In this document: positions 1 through 9,697 of the stretch, in pieces
Layout: each line of letters opens with the position of its first letter
Numbering within the stretch: position 1 is the first letter of the stretch
Origin: Flavobacterium silvisoli
Lineage (GTDB): Bacteria; Bacteroidota; Bacteroidia; Flavobacteriales; Flavobacteriaceae
Length of the DNA stretch: 45,579 nt
Reading direction: 5' to 3'
Assembly (NCBI RefSeq): GCF_004329815.1
Contig: NZ_SJPE01000020.1
Span: 1 to 45,579, forward strand
Position numbers and translations under genes: made by a program
The notes under the pieces: generated by a model
Told to the model about the DNA's origin: nothing
The model's input: the letters and a program-made list of their open reading frames with translations, nothing else
Database searches by the model: none

Positions 1-1
1 C

Positions 2-217
2 ATCATTAAAACAGAGTTCAACCTTTACAGTAGCTCATTAGGCTTTGATCAAACAAAACATAGAATAAGTAAAAGCATTAAGTCTTATAATGAACTAAGG
101 CCACATGCCAGTTGTGATTATTTAACCCCTAACCAAGCACATTTACAATCAGAAATATTAAACAAGAGATGGAAAAACTATAATAGAAGTTTTAATCATG
201 AAAAAGCAATTGTATAG
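2..217 (+). pseudogene. IS3-family transposase (OrfB), C-terminal part only
   Basis: The window opens inside this reading frame, which runs without a stop to TAG at 217. The peptide contains SLGFDQTKH, YNELRPHASCDYLTPNQAH and KRWKNY, which match the C-terminal end of the DDE integrase domain of Bacteroidota IS3-family OrfB proteins (the last catalytic Glu lies further upstream, outside the window). It would cut and join the ends of its own insertion sequence. The gene may be intact upstream, so pseudogene here only means partial in this window. It lies just before the repeat-rich end of the element and the copy of a dispersed 74-bp repeat. Confidence 0.8.
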
Positions 218-310
218 CAACTTTAGGATTAAAAAGTATATTTGTATAGCTATAATAGGATTTATTTAATAACCTGTATAGTTATTTTAGGACGGGTCAA
301 GGACGGGTCA
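218..310 (+). mobile_element. Probable 3' end and terminal repeat of the IS3 element
   Basis: Three related blocks follow the transposase stop, each of the form TGTATAG, a few bases, then TAGGA. The last one (about 274-299) reads CTGTATAGTTATTTTAGGAC and is followed by GGGTCA. An 11-bp direct repeat, AGGACGGGTCA, follows immediately (289-299 and 300-310). This fits an insertion-sequence terminal inverted repeat with a short duplication, but the left end is outside the window, so the boundary is inferred. Confidence 0.45.
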
Positions 311-384
311 CCTGTATAGCAAAGGCATGGATAAAGCATACCAAAGGCATAGATAAAGCATCAATGGTGACAGAAACGGTCATT
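311..384 (-). repeat. 74-bp dispersed repeat, left copy (inverted relative to 32008-32081)
   Basis: The reverse complement of this segment aligns without gaps to 32008-32081, with about 11-12 mismatches in 74 positions. Inside it is a tandem motif of about 22 bp (AAAGGCATnnATAAAGCAT) repeated twice, and it begins with CCTGTATAGC. It abuts the IS3 end, so it may be IS-derived or an independent dispersed element. No protein is encoded. Confidence 0.6.
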
Positions 385-746
385 TTATAATACAGAAAAG
401 AAAAATTCCTCAATCTGTAATAATAAATACTGTAAATTCTAATAACTAGTTCATAATAAAACAATTGCAACACATCTTCAACTCCATTTTTAAAACAAAT
501 ACATAGATTAAGCCGAAGAAAAAATTCGGTTCTGATATTCCTAAACGGAACTAATAGATTTTTTTTCGGTAGGGTATTGCATTTTTCAACTGTTTAGACT
601 CGAAAAATTGTAAAAAAAGAGACTATGCATACCTCGAAACAAATTCAATCCTCGAAAATTCAGGTTCGTTACATTCCTTTAGGAAGGCATTACACATACA
701 AGTATTTTTAATCCATTTTTTATAAATTATTAATCATCAATCAATC
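385..746. other. AT-rich intergenic region upstream of the secreted T9SS protein
   Basis: No convincing gene. It holds a short hairpin (CCGAA...TTCGG near 513-529) and a T-rich stretch near 558-566. A run of ATCAATCAATC directly precedes the ATG at 747. I see no clear TAnnTTTG promoter. Confidence 0.5.
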
Positions 747-2414
747 ATGAAAAAAGTTATTCTTTTAGCGACAGCACTACTGCTGACCTCCAAAACAATC
801 ACGGCGCAAACTTCAAGGACACCCGATTGGACGCACAACATTGACATTACCAACAGCGATCAGGCGACAGACATTTGGGTAAACCCCGAGGGGGAAACCT
901 ACGCCTTCGCCCGAATCGTAAACTACAACGGGCAATTGGACGCGTTGGTCATCACCAAAACAAACAATCAAGGGCAGGAAGTCTGGAGACGATTCCTGTA
1001 TGCAGTAAGTGCTGATTGGCAGTTGTTTGCCAACGCCGTGACCGGCGACGAGAACGGTAACGTGTACTTCATGTACAACGAAAAAACAAGATACACCGAC
1101 AGCAATCGCAACCGCATTGCCATTCGAAAATACAGCCCGGCGGGAGACGTGATTTGGAGTCAGTACCTAACCGACTCGGTGGAGAACCGAACCGAAGAAG
1201 CCCAACGCAGGGTGTTGGAATACAAAAACGGGGCATTGTACCTATTGGGATCAATGTACGATGAAAACCTTTGGACGACCCAAGACGCTGACGGCATCCT
1301 GTACAAAGTGGCGGCCAACAACGGAAGCGTCATTTTTCGAAAAGTGTACAACAGCCAATACAGCTCCGATGACATGCTGAAAGACATCGCGGTAAACGAC
1401 AATGGCGAAATTTGGGCCATCGGCCGAAGCCGAGGCTATGCCTACTCAGGTAATATTTATTCGAATTACGACAGCGTGGCCCTAAAATGGGATGCCAGCG
1501 GCAATTTGCAATGGGAACGCAGACTCAACGGAACCGGAAATGCGGAAGACTTTGGCATCAACCTGACCGTAGATGCGGCGGGCAACTGTTATACCTCGAG
1601 CCAACTCAAACGACTGTCCATCAACGCGCTTCAGGTGGTCATCGAAAAACTATCCCCCACCGGAACGGTTTTGTGGTCCACGGCATCGGTAAGTTCAAGC
1701 ACCGGGTATACGACTAAACAACCCATCAAAGTATTGCCCAACGGCAATGTGGTGTTTGCAACGTCAAATGCAGACGGCATCAACCTTATAGCCTTGAGTG
1801 CCGACAATGGCGCGCAACTATGGGCGACCAATTTCAACAGAAACAATCTGGGGGCTCAAAACCGTCAAAGTGATTTGGCGGTAGACCACAACGGGAATAT
1901 CTACATTACGGGTTCTTCACGAGATAACACCCCTTACGGCGACGGGATTGACATGACAACGCTGAAGTATAGCGCTAACGGGCAATTCTTGTGGTATTCC
2001 CACATTACATTCGGCAATTATGCCACGGCGGGAGATTTTGGCGATGTTGTCAAATGGAATCCGGCCAACGAAAGCGTATATGTGGTGGGCAGTGTTCAAG
2101 ACGCGAACTTCAACAGCAACTACCTTATCGCCAAGTATGGTGAAAGTGCTTTGGACGTGCCAAGCCTCAACCAAAGTCAGGTACACCTCTACCCCAACCC
2201 TACCCGTGACCTCTTGAATATAAAACTGCCATCGAGTGAAAACCTGGCCTTTGCATTGTACGATGTAAACGGAAGACTCATCCGACAATGGCAACCCGAC
2301 CAACAAGCCGACGGCCACCATCAAATTGATTTAAGCGATCTAATCCATGGGGTCTACGTGTTAAAAGTCAATGCAAACGACTATAATTTCTCTCATAAAG
2401 TAATTAAAAGTTAA
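747..2414 (+). CDS. Secreted beta-propeller repeat protein with T9SS type A sorting domain
   Basis: The 555-aa protein starts with a signal peptide (MKKVILLATALLLTSKTITA, cleavage before Q21). About 430 residues follow with recurring D.nGN.Y..G-type blades (GDENGNVYFMY, VNDNGEIWAIG, VDAAGNCYTSS, VDHNGNIYITGSS), as in SBBP/NHL or PQQ-like propellers. Residues about 475-555 are a typical Por secretion tail (VHLYPNPTRDLLNIKL, LYDVNGRLIRQW, GVYVLKVN) that ends in HKVIKS. In Bacteroidota such a tail sends the protein through the type IX system and it is removed or anchored at the surface. The coding sequence is near 50% GC, richer than most of the window. The ligand is unknown. Confidence 0.88.
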   Translation: MKKVILLATALLLTSKTITAQTSRTPDWTHNIDITNSDQATDIWVNPEGETYAFARIVNYNGQLDALVITKTNNQGQEVWRRFLYAVSADWQLFANAVTGDENGNVYFMYNEKTRYTDSNRNRIAIRKYSPAGDVIWSQYLTDSVENRTEEAQRRVLEYKNGALYLLGSMYDENLWTTQDADGILYKVAANNGSVIFRKVYNSQYSSDDMLKDIAVNDNGEIWAIGRSRGYAYSGNIYSNYDSVALKWDASGNLQWERRLNGTGNAEDFGINLTVDAAGNCYTSSQLKRLSINALQVVIEKLSPTGTVLWSTASVSSSTGYTTKQPIKVLPNGNVVFATSNADGINLIALSADNGAQLWATNFNRNNLGAQNRQSDLAVDHNGNIYITGSSRDNTPYGDGIDMTTLKYSANGQFLWYSHITFGNYATAGDFGDVVKWNPANESVYVVGSVQDANFNSNYLIAKYGESALDVPSLNQSQVHLYPNPTRDLLNIKLPSSENLAFALYDVNGRLIRQWQPDQQADGHHQIDLSDLIHGVYVLKVNANDYNFSHKVIKS

Positions 2415-2523
2415 TGCTTCGAAATTTGCTGTAAACTTGGAGAAACAGGATGGATACCGTTACAGGAAATTCGCTCCGCATTTGATACAAGCCGATAGTA
2501 CTCTTCCAAAAAACAGAAATAAA

Positions 2524-2549
2524 AAAAGCATCTTGTACAAGATGCTTTT
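2524..2549. terminator. Bidirectional intrinsic terminator
   Basis: Perfect stem AAAAGCATCTTG/CAAGATGCTTTT around a TA centre, with A and T runs on both sides. It lies between the convergent T9SS protein gene (ends 2414) and the cupin gene (ends 2573 on the minus strand), so it can stop transcription from both. Confidence 0.85.
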
Positions 2550-2572
2550 TAAAATCATACCCCGGTATGAGA

Positions 2573-3022
2573 TTACTTCGTTGCGATGAACATATCATAA
2601 TCGGCAGCCGTGGCGATAACCTGCTGTATGATTTCCGGACTCACTGATTTTTCTTGAGCATCCGATTCATTTTCAGGCACGCCCAAGGTTTCAAAAAAAG
2701 CGGAGAATCCTTTCGGACTGTGAATGTTAATCCATTTACACGCTTTCTCAGTAGTATTGTTAAAACTGTGAAGCGTATTGGGTGGCAGATTCACAAAATC
2801 GCCGGCTTTCGCCTGTACAAGCTCACCGGCCACCAAAAACTCCATCTCACCTTCTAACAGGTAAAAAGATTCATGATAACTGTGGTGCAAATGAGGCGGC
2901 GGCCCTTGGACTTTAGCCGGAGTTTCGCCAATCATAATGTCATAATCCCCACTAGCATCCAGTGGGGTTACTTTATGACCTAATACCCAACGTGTGATTT
3001 TCTGATTCGTTTTTTGATTCAT
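2573..3022 (-). CDS. Cupin-fold protein
   Basis: A single-domain cupin of 149 aa. Motif 1 is PPPHLHHSYHESFYLLEGEMEF, with candidate metal ligands H44, H46, H50 and E51. Motif 2 is GDFVNLPPNTLHSF, with H85. These are the usual 3-His/1-Glu metal site, so it could be a small dioxygenase, isomerase or binding protein; the substrate is not evident. It is divergent from the TetR gene at 3105. The 82-bp space between them holds two matching palindromes, so the cupin is probably a target of that repressor. No signal peptide, so cytoplasmic. Confidence 0.85.
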   Translation of the reverse strand: MNQKTNQKITRWVLGHKVTPLDASGDYDIMIGETPAKVQGPPPHLHHSYHESFYLLEGEMEFLVAGELVQAKAGDFVNLPPNTLHSFNNTTEKACKWINIHSPKGFSAFFETLGVPENESDAQEKSVSPEIIQQVIATAADYDMFIATK

Positions 3023-3037
3023 TTTTTGATTTATTTA

Positions 3038-3053
3038 TGAGATTATTATCTCA
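3038..3053. promoter_or_regulatory. Candidate TetR operator 1 (cupin side)
   Basis: Perfect palindrome TGAGAT-TATT-ATCTCA, 15 bp upstream of the cupin start. It aligns with the second palindrome at 3089-3106 over 18 positions (shared core AGAT...TCT), as expected for two sites of one dimeric repressor. Confidence 0.65.
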
Positions 3054-3088
3054 CAAAGATACAATGTATTTTGAAACTACAAAATTTT

Positions 3089-3106
3089 ATAAGATATTTG
3101 TCTTAT
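3089..3106. promoter_or_regulatory. Candidate TetR operator 2, overlapping the regulator start codon
   Basis: ATAAGA-TATTTG-TCTTAT is a palindrome whose last bases are the first two of the regulator ATG at 3105. This position suggests autorepression by blocking transcription of the regulator gene. It matches operator 1 at 3038-3053. Confidence 0.6.
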
Positions 3107-3719
3107 GAAAAAAGAATACATCAGTTCGGGCAGAAAGAACCAAAAACGACAAACCAGAGATAAAGTACTGGCAGCCACACGTGAATTAATAGAAAAACAA
3201 GTTGAGTTTACCTTAGAAGAAGTTGCTGAAACGGCAGGAGTATCACGAGCCACGGTTTACCGGTACTACTCAAACGTAGCCACGCTATCCGCGGAAGCGG
3301 TGCTGGACATGCAGACCAAAAATTCAGAGCTCCTGTATCGCGATTTGAAAGGGAACGATCTAAGGTCGCAGTTGCTCGAAGTACAAAACTATTACAACCA
3401 GTTATCGCTTACCAATGAGCTGGCCTTCCGAAAATACCTGGGTATCGTACTGAATAATCCTGCTGAAACCATACAAAGCAGAGGTGGCCGAAGAGTAGAA
3501 ACCATAAAAAAAGTTATGGAAGGAGTCTATCCCGACATGCCTGCAAACGATATCGAAAAAATAACCAGCATCATGAGCCTCTTTATGGGAATAGAATCCC
3601 TCATAGTTACGAAAGACGTTTGCAAATTAACCAATGAACAATCAATGGATCATTTAAAATGGGGACTTGAGTTATTACTAAGCGGCTTTCTGTCAGAGCA
3701 ACAAAAGAAACGTTCATAA
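3105..3719 (+). CDS. TetR/AcrR-family transcriptional regulator
   Basis: 204 aa. The basic N-terminus leads into a helix-turn-helix at residues about 38-60 (FTLEEVAETAGVSRATVYRY, then YSN), the TetR DNA-binding signature. The rest is an alpha-helical ligand domain with no recognisable specificity. It is divergent from the cupin gene, with one palindrome in front of each gene, so it most likely represses both. The downstream decarboxylase and hydrolase genes (3854-5956) could be linked to the same pathway, but they are separated by 134 bp and I see no further palindrome. Confidence 0.88.
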   Translation: MKKEYISSGRKNQKRQTRDKVLAATRELIEKQVEFTLEEVAETAGVSRATVYRYYSNVATLSAEAVLDMQTKNSELLYRDLKGNDLRSQLLEVQNYYNQLSLTNELAFRKYLGIVLNNPAETIQSRGGRRVETIKKVMEGVYPDMPANDIEKITSIMSLFMGIESLIVTKDVCKLTNEQSMDHLKWGLELLLSGFLSEQQKKRS

Positions 3720-3853
3720 ATTATATAACTTTTAGCCCCAATAGTACAACACCAATACCAAAAGGCAAGGCTAATTTGCAGCACAAATCAACACCCAAAA
3801 TAGTCCTTTATAAAGGCATATTCGTATTTTTATACCCTTAAAATCAATCAAAA

Positions 3854-5260
3854 ATGAATCATCAATTAGACAAAGACGCTGCCGCACTGCAGCAATTGCT
3901 CGACAGCGTAAAAGAACAGGGGCTCGACTATCTCAGGACACTCGACACCCGACCGACCTCCACCAACGCCCGAATATCCGAGTATCAACACTTACCACAC
4001 CACGGATTGGGAGCCGAGGGAGCCTTGCAAGCTTTCAACCAACGACTGGAACCGCTCATCGTGGCCTCATCAGGGCCGCGCTATTGGGGTTTTGTTACCG
4101 GAGGCACTACACCGGCTGCGATAGCGGGTGACTGGCTGGCAACCCTCTACGATCAAAACACCCAATCGGTAAAGGGGAACGGAGACAACTCGGCTCAAAT
4201 CGAAATGGAAACCATGCAACTCCTACTGGAATTGTTTGAGCTGCCCCAAAACTATTTGGGCGGCTTTGTGACCGGAGCCACGATGTCGAATTTCACCGCT
4301 TTGGCCGTAGCCCGACAATGGATCGGAGCACAAAAAGGGCTGGACTTCGCCAAAGACGGGGTCACAACCCCCATAAAAGTACTGACGGCTACCCCCCACT
4401 CGTCGGCCTTAAAATCGCTGGCACTCCTGGGCATTGGCAGCAGCAACATTGTAAAAGTTAACGTAGCCGAGGGCAACCGAGAGGCCATCGACCTCAACGA
4501 TTTAAACACCCAAATCAACCTCTTGCAAGGCGAACCGTTTTTGCTCATTTCGAGTGGCGGCACGGTCAATACAGTCGATTTTGATGATTTTGAAGCCATC
4601 GCCCAATTAAAAGCAAAACATAATTTCTGGTGGCACATTGATGCCGCTTTTGGTGGATTTGCTGCTTGTTCGCCCACATACAAACACCTCATAAACGGAT
4701 GGGATAAAGCCGACAGCATTACGGTAGACTGCCACAAATGGCTCAATGTGCCATACGAAAGCGCCGTATTTTTGATTCAGGAGAAACACCGAAACCTGCA
4801 GGTGGAAACCTTTCAAAACTCGAATGCCCCTTATTTGGGAGATCCGTTGGAAAATTTTACCTACCTGAATTTCCTGCCCGAAAACTCCAGACGCCTGAAA
4901 GCCCTGCCGGCTTGGTTTACGCTGATGGCTTATGGCAAAGAAGGCTATCGCGACATGGTGGAAAACAACATCCGTCACGCCCAACAATTCGGAGCCTTCA
5001 TAAAGGCAGACGACTCGTTTGAATTATTGGCACCGGTGCGGCTCAATACCGTTTGTTTTACCCTGTCGGGGACGGAAGGACAGGCTAATGTTACCGCTTT
5101 TTTGCAAGCTGTAAACGATACCGGCCAGGTATTCATGACCCCTACGGTTTATCAGGGTAAAAAAGGAATCCGGGCCGCTTTTGTCAACTGGAGAACCACT
5201 TCAAAAGACATTGAAATGGTAACCGAAATTATGAAAAACATCTTCTTAAAAATACGCTGA
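3854..5260 (+). CDS. PLP-dependent group II decarboxylase-like enzyme
   Basis: 468 aa, fold type I. Visible motifs are YWGFVTGGTTPAA near residue 77, GGFVTGATMSN at 136-146, PHSSALKS with H182 stacking on the cofactor, HIDAAFGG with D263 binding the pyridine nitrogen, and VDCHKWLNVPYE with K295 as the Schiff-base lysine. This is the aromatic-amino-acid/glutamate/aspartate decarboxylase superfamily; some members act as aldolases or aminotransferase-like enzymes, so the substrate is open. The next gene starts 3 bp after its stop, so the two are almost certainly cotranscribed. Cytoplasmic. Confidence 0.88.
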   Translation: MNHQLDKDAAALQQLLDSVKEQGLDYLRTLDTRPTSTNARISEYQHLPHHGLGAEGALQAFNQRLEPLIVASSGPRYWGFVTGGTTPAAIAGDWLATLYDQNTQSVKGNGDNSAQIEMETMQLLLELFELPQNYLGGFVTGATMSNFTALAVARQWIGAQKGLDFAKDGVTTPIKVLTATPHSSALKSLALLGIGSSNIVKVNVAEGNREAIDLNDLNTQINLLQGEPFLLISSGGTVNTVDFDDFEAIAQLKAKHNFWWHIDAAFGGFAACSPTYKHLINGWDKADSITVDCHKWLNVPYESAVFLIQEKHRNLQVETFQNSNAPYLGDPLENFTYLNFLPENSRRLKALPAWFTLMAYGKEGYRDMVENNIRHAQQFGAFIKADDSFELLAPVRLNTVCFTLSGTEGQANVTAFLQAVNDTGQVFMTPTVYQGKKGIRAAFVNWRTTSKDIEMVTEIMKNIFLKIR

Positions 5261-5263
5261 ATC

Positions 5264-5956
5264 ATGCCGGAAATTATCGATTTGAGCCAGGAGATATACG
5301 CGGGCATGCCGGTTTTCAAAGGACTGCCCGACGTAAAAATGGAGGTCCACGTTACCCATGAAGCCTGGGAGGGGATCGAAAATCCGAAGACCGCTACCCC
5401 GGCAGTGTACCGGTTGGAGTTGAGCGAGCATTCGGGGACCCACGTGGATTCGCTGAGCCACATGGCTGCAGCTTACTGCGAGCAAACCATCGATACCATG
5501 CCGCTATCGATGTTTTACACCAGAGGCCTTTGCCTCGATGTTTCGCACAGGGGCCTACAGGAATTCATCACGACAGCCGATATCGAACAAGCCCTTAGTA
5601 AAGACAAACTGACTATTCAAAAGGGAGATACCGTTTTGCTCTACACCGACCATTACCGCAGGCATTACGGTACAAGCGCTTGGCCCAACGGCCCGGGGAT
5701 CACAGTAGAAGCCGCCCGTTGGCTGGGCCATCAGGGCATTGCGGCTTTTGGCGTAGAAACCCTGTCGCCCGGCATTCCAAAACAAGGCAATAAAGAAGTA
5801 CATCACATCGGTGGAGAAATGGGATATACCCATTACGAAAACCTCATCAACCTGCACCTTTTGGTAGGTCGGGGTTATTTTCGGTTTATAGCCTTCCCGC
5901 TAAAAATAAGAGGAGGAACCGGTTCGCCGGTCAGAGCGGTTGCGGTCTTTGAGTAG
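5264..5956 (+). CDS. Cyclase-family metal-dependent hydrolase (kynurenine formamidase-like)
   Basis: 230 aa. The family signature HxGTHxDxxxH is present as H56-SGTH60-V-D62-SLSH66, which binds the divalent metal; the usual Pro after D-A is Leu here. Further family-like segments are LLYTDHYRRHYG, WPNGPGITVEAARWL and GVETLSPG. Relatives hydrolyse N-formylkynurenine or other cyclic or amide substrates. The gene is 3 bp behind the decarboxylase, so the two probably act on one small aromatic or amino-acid-derived substrate, which I cannot name. Confidence 0.85.
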   Translation: MPEIIDLSQEIYAGMPVFKGLPDVKMEVHVTHEAWEGIENPKTATPAVYRLELSEHSGTHVDSLSHMAAAYCEQTIDTMPLSMFYTRGLCLDVSHRGLQEFITTADIEQALSKDKLTIQKGDTVLLYTDHYRRHYGTSAWPNGPGITVEAARWLGHQGIAAFGVETLSPGIPKQGNKEVHHIGGEMGYTHYENLINLHLLVGRGYFRFIAFPLKIRGGTGSPVRAVAVFE

Positions 5957-5971
5957 TTTGATTGCACAAAA

Positions 5972-6346
5972 TCAGTTCAATTCATCCAATCCCAAGAGCA
6001 ACAACTGCGCGGTAGCTTCATTGGTCGCCAAAGGCACGTTGTGCACATCGCAAATGCGGATGAGCATGTTGATATCGGGTTCGTGCGGATGGCTCGAATT
6101 GGGGTCTTTGAAAAACAATACCATTTTGGTTTTGCCTTCGGCTACACGGGCCGCTATTTGAGCGTCCCCCCCCATCGGACCCGACAACATCTTTTTTACT
6201 TTAATGCCAACAGCCTCCACTTTGCCTCCCGTAGTTCCGGTGGCGATGAGTTTGATGTTTTCCTTTTCGAGGATGTGTTTGTTTTTATTGATAAACTGAA
6301 CCATGTCAGCTTTCTTCCCGTCGTGGGCGATAATCGCGATTTCCAT
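5972..6346 (-). CDS. mgsA: Methylglyoxal synthase
   Basis: Converts dihydroxyacetone phosphate to methylglyoxal and phosphate, a bypass of lower glycolysis. The ATG at 6346 gives 124 aa, close to the family size, and begins MEIAIIAHDGKK. A longer frame to 6466 adds 40 residues not found in the family. Conserved motifs are GTTGGK at 37-42, SGPMGGDAQI with the catalytic D61, and HPHEPDI with H86/H88 and D91. Its 3' end converges on the cyclase gene, with 15 bp between them. Neighbouring minus-strand genes encode sugar kinase-like, Gap and Pfk proteins, which suits a glycolysis-related role. Confidence 0.93.
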   Translation of the reverse strand: MEIAIIAHDGKKADMVQFINKNKHILEKENIKLIATGTTGGKVEAVGIKVKKMLSGPMGGDAQIAARVAEGKTKMVLFFKDPNSSHPHEPDINMLIRICDVHNVPLATNEATAQLLLLGLDELN

Positions 6347-6496
6347 GTCGTGTTTTTTACAAATATAAAATAAAAAAGAGCAAAGCTTAAAAAGGGGAAG
6401 GCGAACTGCCATACAGCGAATTACCTCAAAAAAGCAATCCTCAAATTGTTGGGTTGGCGTGGGCACAATACTATCCCTTCAACCGCCCTGTTCCTC

Positions 6497-7348
6497 CTAT
6501 GGGTTCAAAACATGATAGGCAATCAAGCCGTCTATCGGGCGGCGGAGCACATTCCCCATTTTGATACCGTATTGCTGTAGTACCGACTCCAATTCATCCT
6601 TGAGATAAAAAGCAATGGAACCCACAAAATGCACCGGAACTTCCTTATAGTTGTCGAACTGCATAATGTAATTTTCAACAAATTCCCGCATTTCGGCATC
6701 GATAAACGCTTTACAGAAATCGGTATCCTTATGTCGGATAATGAACTGGGCAAACGTGGCCAGATAGGCATTTGGGTTGGGTTCTTTGTACAAATTGTGT
6801 TTGATGGCATCGGGGTCAAGGTTGTATGCTTGGGCAAACTCTTTGGCAAGTTCTGCCGGCATTTTCCCGAAGTAATAGGCGCGAATCAAATGACGTCCGA
6901 AACGGTTCCCCGAACAGTCGTCCATGGCGATATAGCCCAGCGACTGCACTTTTTGGTGCAACTTGTGTCCATCGTAATAACTGCAATTGCTACCGGTTCC
7001 TAAAATGCAGACGATGGCCGGCTCGTCTTTTGGGGTGGTGGCATAAACCGCGGCATACGTATCTTCATACACCGAAACGGCTGCATGGGTAAAATATTCC
7101 TGAAACACCTGAGTCAGAAAATTTTTCATGCGGTCGGTCCCACAACCGGCGCCATAAAAAAACAAATGCGTGGCTTTGTCTTTGTTGTGCGAAATGTCAA
7201 ACCGTTCATTCAGTCGCGCGATAATCGTTTCTTTATCCAATACTTCAGGGTTCAAGCCCAAGGTTTGCGTAGTAAAAAGTATTTTACCGGTCGCATCAAT
7301 GGCAATCCAATCGGCCTTGGTAGAACCGCTGTCAACGAGTAATTTCAT
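6497..7348 (-). CDS. BadF/BadG-type ATPase, N-acetylglucosamine kinase-like
   Basis: 283 aa with the ASKHA fold. The phosphate-1 motif is DSGSTKADW at residues 6-14. A second phosphate loop is ILGTGSNCSYYDG near 115-127, and DDCSGNRFGRHLI follows. Bacteroidota proteins of this type are usually annotated as N-acetylglucosamine kinases, phosphorylating amino sugars from cell-wall or chitin turnover. I rate the family as sure and the substrate as probable. It is on the same strand as gap and pfkA upstream and mgsA downstream, but 150-bp gaps leave operon structure open. Confidence 0.8.
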   Translation of the reverse strand: MKLLVDSGSTKADWIAIDATGKILFTTQTLGLNPEVLDKETIIARLNERFDISHNKDKATHLFFYGAGCGTDRMKNFLTQVFQEYFTHAAVSVYEDTYAAVYATTPKDEPAIVCILGTGSNCSYYDGHKLHQKVQSLGYIAMDDCSGNRFGRHLIRAYYFGKMPAELAKEFAQAYNLDPDAIKHNLYKEPNPNAYLATFAQFIIRHKDTDFCKAFIDAEMREFVENYIMQFDNYKEVPVHFVGSIAFYLKDELESVLQQYGIKMGNVLRRPIDGLIAYHVLNP

Positions 7349-7383
7349 AGTGTCGTGTTGTATTTTTTAGACGAAGAGAGAAG

Positions 7384-7449
7384 AGACGGATAGATAAGAG
7401 ACAAACCAGCATTAGTTTTCATTAATACCGATCTATGCGCTATCCGTCT
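7384..7449. repeat. 10-bp inverted repeat between gap and the kinase gene
   Basis: AGACGGATAG (7384-7393) and CTATCCGTCT (7440-7449) are perfect reverse complements, with further partial pairing outside (AAGAGA, TCTCTT). It lies in the 121-bp gap between the end of gap and the start of the kinase gene. It could be an RNA stem or a small palindromic repeat; there is no T run to call it a terminator. Confidence 0.35.
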
Positions 7450-7469
7450 ATCAGCTATTATCTCTTCAG

Positions 7470-8498
<1,029 letters not shown>

Positions 8499-8568
8499 TC
8501 ATTAATAGCGCACGAAATCACCTGACAAAGCCAAAAAAGACCTGATTAGGGAACTGTACGTTACGTTT

Positions 8569-9555
8569 TTATGTTGACATGATTTCTGAAACTCTCAGCA
8601 ACTCACGGTCGATGTCAGAGTTTCCTTTGATGGCTTGTTCTAAAGGAGTCAGCACTATTTTATCAGCAATCAACCCCACCATGAAGTTAGTTTTGCCTTC
8701 AATCAATGACTCGACTGCTTTCACTCCCAATCGGGAAGCCAATACCCGATCAAAGCATGAAGGTGCTCCGCCGCGTTGCATATGACCCAATACCGAAACG
8801 CGAATATCGTATTCCGGAAGATGCTCTTCGATGTAATCTTTAAGTTGGAAAACGTTTTTTCCCATTTTCTCTCCTTCGGCTACCACTACTATGCTCGATG
8901 ATTTTCCTGAAGCTTTACTTCTTTGCAGGGATTCTAAAAGACGCTCCAAGCCTAAGTCTTCTTCGGGAATCAGAATTTCCTCTGCCCCGGCTCCAATTCC
9001 GGCATTCAGGGCAATGTGCCCGGCATCTCTTCCCATAACTTCCACGAAGAACAAACGGTTGTGTGAACTGGCAGTATCTCTGATTTTATCAATACACTCT
9101 ACCACTGTATTCAAGGCAGTATCAAAGCCCAACGTATGACTGGTTCCGTAAATATCGTTGTCAATAGTTCCGGGGATTCCCATTACCGAGAAACCGTATT
9201 CTTCATTGAAAATCTCAGCTCCGGTAAACGAACCGTCTCCACCAATCACCACCAAAGCATTTACTCCGGCACTCACCAAATTTTGATAAGCCTTCTCACG
9301 GCCTTCTTTGGTCATGAATTCTTTTGAACGAGCCGACTTTAAAATGGTACCTCCCTTGTTCACTATGTTATTTACACTACGAGGACCCATCTCCTTAAAA
9401 TCACCTTCAATCATTCCTTGGTAGCCTCTGTAAATACCGATACATTCAATATTATGATAGGCACAGGTTCTGACTACGGCACGGATAGCGGCATTCATTC
9501 CGGGGGCGTCACCTCCCGAAGTCAAAACACCAATCTTTTTTATGTTTTTCGACAT
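8569..9555 (-). CDS. pfkA: ATP-dependent 6-phosphofructokinase
   Basis: 328 aa. Motifs: TSGGDAPGMNA at 12-22 for ATP binding; GGDGS at 105-109, where the Gly after Asp marks the ATP-dependent rather than pyrophosphate-dependent class; PGTIDND at 128-134 with the catalytic Asp; and VEVMGRDAGHIA for fructose 6-phosphate. It carries out the committed step of glycolysis. It lies upstream of gap on the same strand and is separated from tamB (ends 9698) by 142 bp. Confidence 0.96.
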   Translation of the reverse strand: MSKNIKKIGVLTSGGDAPGMNAAIRAVVRTCAYHNIECIGIYRGYQGMIEGDFKEMGPRSVNNIVNKGGTILKSARSKEFMTKEGREKAYQNLVSAGVNALVVIGGDGSFTGAEIFNEEYGFSVMGIPGTIDNDIYGTSHTLGFDTALNTVVECIDKIRDTASSHNRLFFVEVMGRDAGHIALNAGIGAGAEEILIPEEDLGLERLLESLQRSKASGKSSSIVVVAEGEKMGKNVFQLKDYIEEHLPEYDIRVSVLGHMQRGGAPSCFDRVLASRLGVKAVESLIEGKTNFMVGLIADKIVLTPLEQAIKGNSDIDRELLRVSEIMST

Positions 9556-9697
9556 ATTTTAAGTATTAAACGGTAAAATTAACAAACAAGAGGTATTATT
9601 CTGTCCTTGCTTTGATAATATTGACCAAATCAGGCAAATTCAAACGTTTTCGTTGATAAGTTTTTAATTTATAACCAATAAATAGTAGTTGTTACCA

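Noticed and set aside
6347..6466. N-terminal extension of methylglyoxal synthase
   Set aside because: The extra 40 codons have no family counterpart, and the downstream ATG gives the standard N-terminus.
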